Assembly (NCBI GenBank): GCA_964451785.1
Contig: CAYVJG010000013.1
Span: 10,794 to 74,793 of the forward strand
DNA: 64,000 bases
Reading direction: 5' to 3'
DNA from: JAJYSO01 sp964451785
GTDB taxonomy: Bacteria > Bacteroidota > Bacteroidia > Flavobacteriales > Flavobacteriaceae
The position numbers were made by a program, and so were the translations under genes. Positions 62,437 to 64,000 of this stretch are shown here, piece by piece (positions within the stretch are counted from its first letter, which is position 1; each line of letters starts with the position of its first letter). The notes under the pieces were generated by a model that was given only the letters and a program-made list of their open reading frames with translations, made no database searches and was not told the origin of the DNA.

Positions 62437-63237
62437 AATATACAATTTTAGAGCCCTAAAATACAGAAAAATATTGGCTCTATGTCAAATATAGTGGGTA
62501 ACCAAAATTTTAATTTCACACAAACAAAGTAAGTCCTATTAATAAAATGGCGCTATATGGAATATCTTGGGTGAAGCCTTTACTTTAACTATTCAAACCT
62601 TTCTGTTGGACGTATAGTCTGTTATTCCACCGCGAGTTTCGCCAACGGTTATAGCTATTAAAGTCCTTTGAACTTTTACTACTGATTTAAGTTTCGGTAT
62701 TATTATAGGGCTCTTTTCTTCAAACGAAATAAGCTAATAAGGTTTGTCCATTTACCATTATTATTTTACTCAGGTTAATAAGGTTTTATCTGGATCCCTT
62801 GAACCTTATTACCTTAGTAATCCACAAACAGCACTCAACCACAAACCTTATTACCTTATGAATCTGTTTGGTTATTATTCAAGGAACGACTATATAATTT
62901 ATCCACACGGTATTTGCTAAAAATCAAATATATATTAGCACCAGTATATTTTGATAAATTGATTATCATACCCTTTGGAGTATCTCCAAAACTTGAGTTA
63001 ATGACAAATTTTTAAAAATAGGTATCAACCTGATTTTAATTTACCCACTCAAAACAACATAGTACCAAAATATTATTCTCAACCTATTTTGATTTTCAGC
63101 TAACAGCAGTTTCTACAATCTAGATTAATTCTAAAGAAATATCAATAAGGCTATCTTTAATAGGCTCTATTCAGTTATAAAAACCAATACTTATTTGTAC
63201 CTTTGCGCTATTATTCAGAACTTTAAAACACTATAAT
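62437..63237. repeat. 0.8-kb gap with AATAAGGTT inverted repeats
   Basis: No gene. Between about 62731 and 62867 the sequence carries AATAAGGTT twice (about 62735, 62778) and its complement AACCTTATT twice (about 62808, 62848), with ACCTTAGTAATCC / ACCTTATGAATC following the latter. At 62896-62913 lies a solo end of the ATACCGT element. The -7 box of the bacilliredoxin gene is at its right end. Confidence 0.7.
63198..63205 (+). promoter_or_regulatory. -7 box TACCTTTG of the bacilliredoxin gene
   Basis: An exact TAnnTTTG match, 32 bases before the ATG at 63238, giving a leader of about 25 bases. A -33 TTTG is not evident. Confidence 0.6.
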
Positions 63238-63651
63238 ATGTATCCACCAGAATTAGTACAACCGATGCGGGAGGAATTAACCTCAGTAGGTTTTGAGGAA
63301 TTATTAACTGCTGAAGCGGTTGATAAAGCTTTGACAGAACAAGGCACTGCTTTAGTGGTGATTAACTCTGTTTGCGGTTGCGCCGCAGCCAATGCACGTC
63401 CAGGGGTTGTTCAAGCTATAGAAAATGCTATAAAACCTGACCATTTATATACTGCTTTTGCCGGAGTTGATATGGAAGCTGTTGACAAAGCCCGTCAACA
63501 CATGGTTCCTTTTCCTCCGAGCTCACCTTCTATGGCATTGTTTAAAGATGGGGAGTTAGTGCACATGCTTGAGCGTCACCACATTGAAGGCCGCCCGGCA
63601 GAACTCATTGCTCAAAATCTTAAACAAGCTTTTGACGAGTATTGCGCTTAA
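63238..63651 (+). CDS. Bacilliredoxin (BrxA/BrxB, YphP/YqiW family)
   Basis: 137 residues, the family length. The family motif C-G-C is in NSVCGCAAANARPG (C46, C48), with MYPPELVQPMREEL at the N-terminus and VPFPPSSPSMALFKDG near the end, as in Bacillus BrxA. In Firmicutes these proteins reverse bacillithiol mixed disulfides on proteins. Many Bacteroidota also carry them. Cytosolic and monocistronic, ended by a good terminator. A thiol-disulfide role is likely; the low-molecular-weight thiol is not shown here. Confidence 0.94.
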   Translation: MYPPELVQPMREELTSVGFEELLTAEAVDKALTEQGTALVVINSVCGCAAANARPGVVQAIENAIKPDHLYTAFAGVDMEAVDKARQHMVPFPPSSPSMALFKDGELVHMLERHHIEGRPAELIAQNLKQAFDEYCA

Positions 63652-63678
63652 GAACGGTTGTGTTTTTATAAAACTTCT

Positions 63679-63710
63679 AAAGCCACCTGAGTTATCTAGG
63701 TGGCTTTTTT
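63679..63710 (+). terminator. Rho-independent terminator after the bacilliredoxin gene
   Basis: Stem AAAGCCACCT / AGGTGGCTTT with a 9-base loop and a run of six T. It lies 28 bp after the stop codon. Confidence 0.93.
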
Positions 63711-63713
63711 GTG

Positions 63714-64000
63714 TTTGTACCACACGATACAAGCCTGAGGTAGCGGGGAAAATCAGCTTTTGCGGTGCGATGCTTTAATATTATTTTTCTTTTTTGCATT
63801 GCCCAAAAAAGAAACAAAAAACGCTAGGCTGATTTTAATTCCCTTGAAAACTAGCGCAAAACACTTGTCCCCCGAAGGGCAAAAAAAGAGCCCTTCTCCT
63901 CGCCATCGACGGCGTGTTTTGCTGGTTTTCTACAGCAATTAAAAGAGGCCGATTCTTTTTGATCTTTCTTTGATGAGGATACTTGATTTTTGCTTTTACT
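63714..64000 (+). repeat. Intergenic repeat module running off the right edge
   Basis: Starts TTTGTACCACACGATAC, then GAAACAAAAAACGCTAGGC, ACACTTGTCCCCCGAAGGGC, CATCGACGGCGTG and TTTTGATCTTTCTTTGATG, in the order seen inside the ugd-flanking repeats (55820-56384, 57596-58136). The short frame at 63760-63942 is a translation of this repeat and recurs at 55988-56182; I do not count it as a gene. Confidence 0.87.

Noticed and set aside
1..64000. tRNA, rRNA or riboswitch genes, transposases, prophage genes
   Set aside because: Looked for in the gaps and found none I could support by eye; a covariance-model scan would be needed to exclude small RNAs.

Overview
The window is low-GC DNA from a member of the Bacteroidota, almost certainly class Flavobacteriia. 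The grounds are SusC-type and other TonB-linked receptors, a DUF5117/DUF4953 met-zincin, an UpxY-type NusG paralogue, EpsG and DUF4838 proteins, and several promoters with the Bacteroidota -7 box TAnnTTTG. I recognise no rRNA, tRNA, CRISPR array or transposase gene. Species and habitat cannot be read from the sequence. A marine lifestyle is a guess based on the apparent sulfated polysaccharide.

Left part (1-18600). A metalloprotease/SusC operon on the minus strand is visibly broken: the protease has an in-frame stop and a frameshift, and SusC has a one-base frameshift. Next comes a plus-strand set of a small His/Cys-rich membrane protein, a TonB-dependent receptor with a HHHH stretch and a lipoprotein, probably for metal uptake. 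Housekeeping or stand-alone genes follow: dGTPase, a processive family 2 glycosyltransferase, mfd, a TPR protein, tag and a thioredoxin-like protein.

Middle part (19200-27400). This is a repeat-rich accessory zone. An AAA/DUF4143 ATPase, serS, a second ATPase and a Panacea-type toxin-antitoxin pair are each bracketed by near-identical direct repeats of about 85-340 bp. The intergenic DNA is a mosaic of REP-like palindromes, longer modules and MITE-like hairpins.

Right-centre (27398-58855). One long minus-strand locus makes a surface polysaccharide. It starts with an UpxY antiterminator behind a textbook -33/-7 promoter (TTTG-N19-TAAATTTG). It then encodes UDP-sugar dehydrogenases, dTDP-glucose dehydratase, a complete sulfate activation set (permease, CysD, CysN, CysC, CysQ), flippase, three sulfotransferases, family 2 and family 4 glycosyltransferases, an EpsG polymerase, a DUF4838 lipoprotein, an initiating sugar-phosphate transferase, ATP-grasp and HAD enzymes, a PLP aminotransferase, a CapD/PglF dehydratase and a cytidylyltransferase-like protein. 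PAPS synthesis next to three sulfotransferases, with no PAPS reductase in view, argues that the polymer is sulfated. Guests and wreckage interrupt the locus: a third AAA/DUF4143 ATPase, an AlbA_2/Schlafen-type regulator flanked by two remnants of an ATP-grasp gene, a truncated nucleotide-sugar dehydrogenase copy and a frameshifted four-helix-bundle gene.

Right end (58856-64000). A DnaJ/TerB protein, a secreted S9 peptidase and a bacilliredoxin lie between further repeats. Points of most interest are the sulfation locus, the operator-like palindromes in front of each of the three ATPase genes, the toxin-antitoxin pair with an unfamiliar toxin, two families of small hairpin elements, and the repeat-bounded single-gene cassettes.
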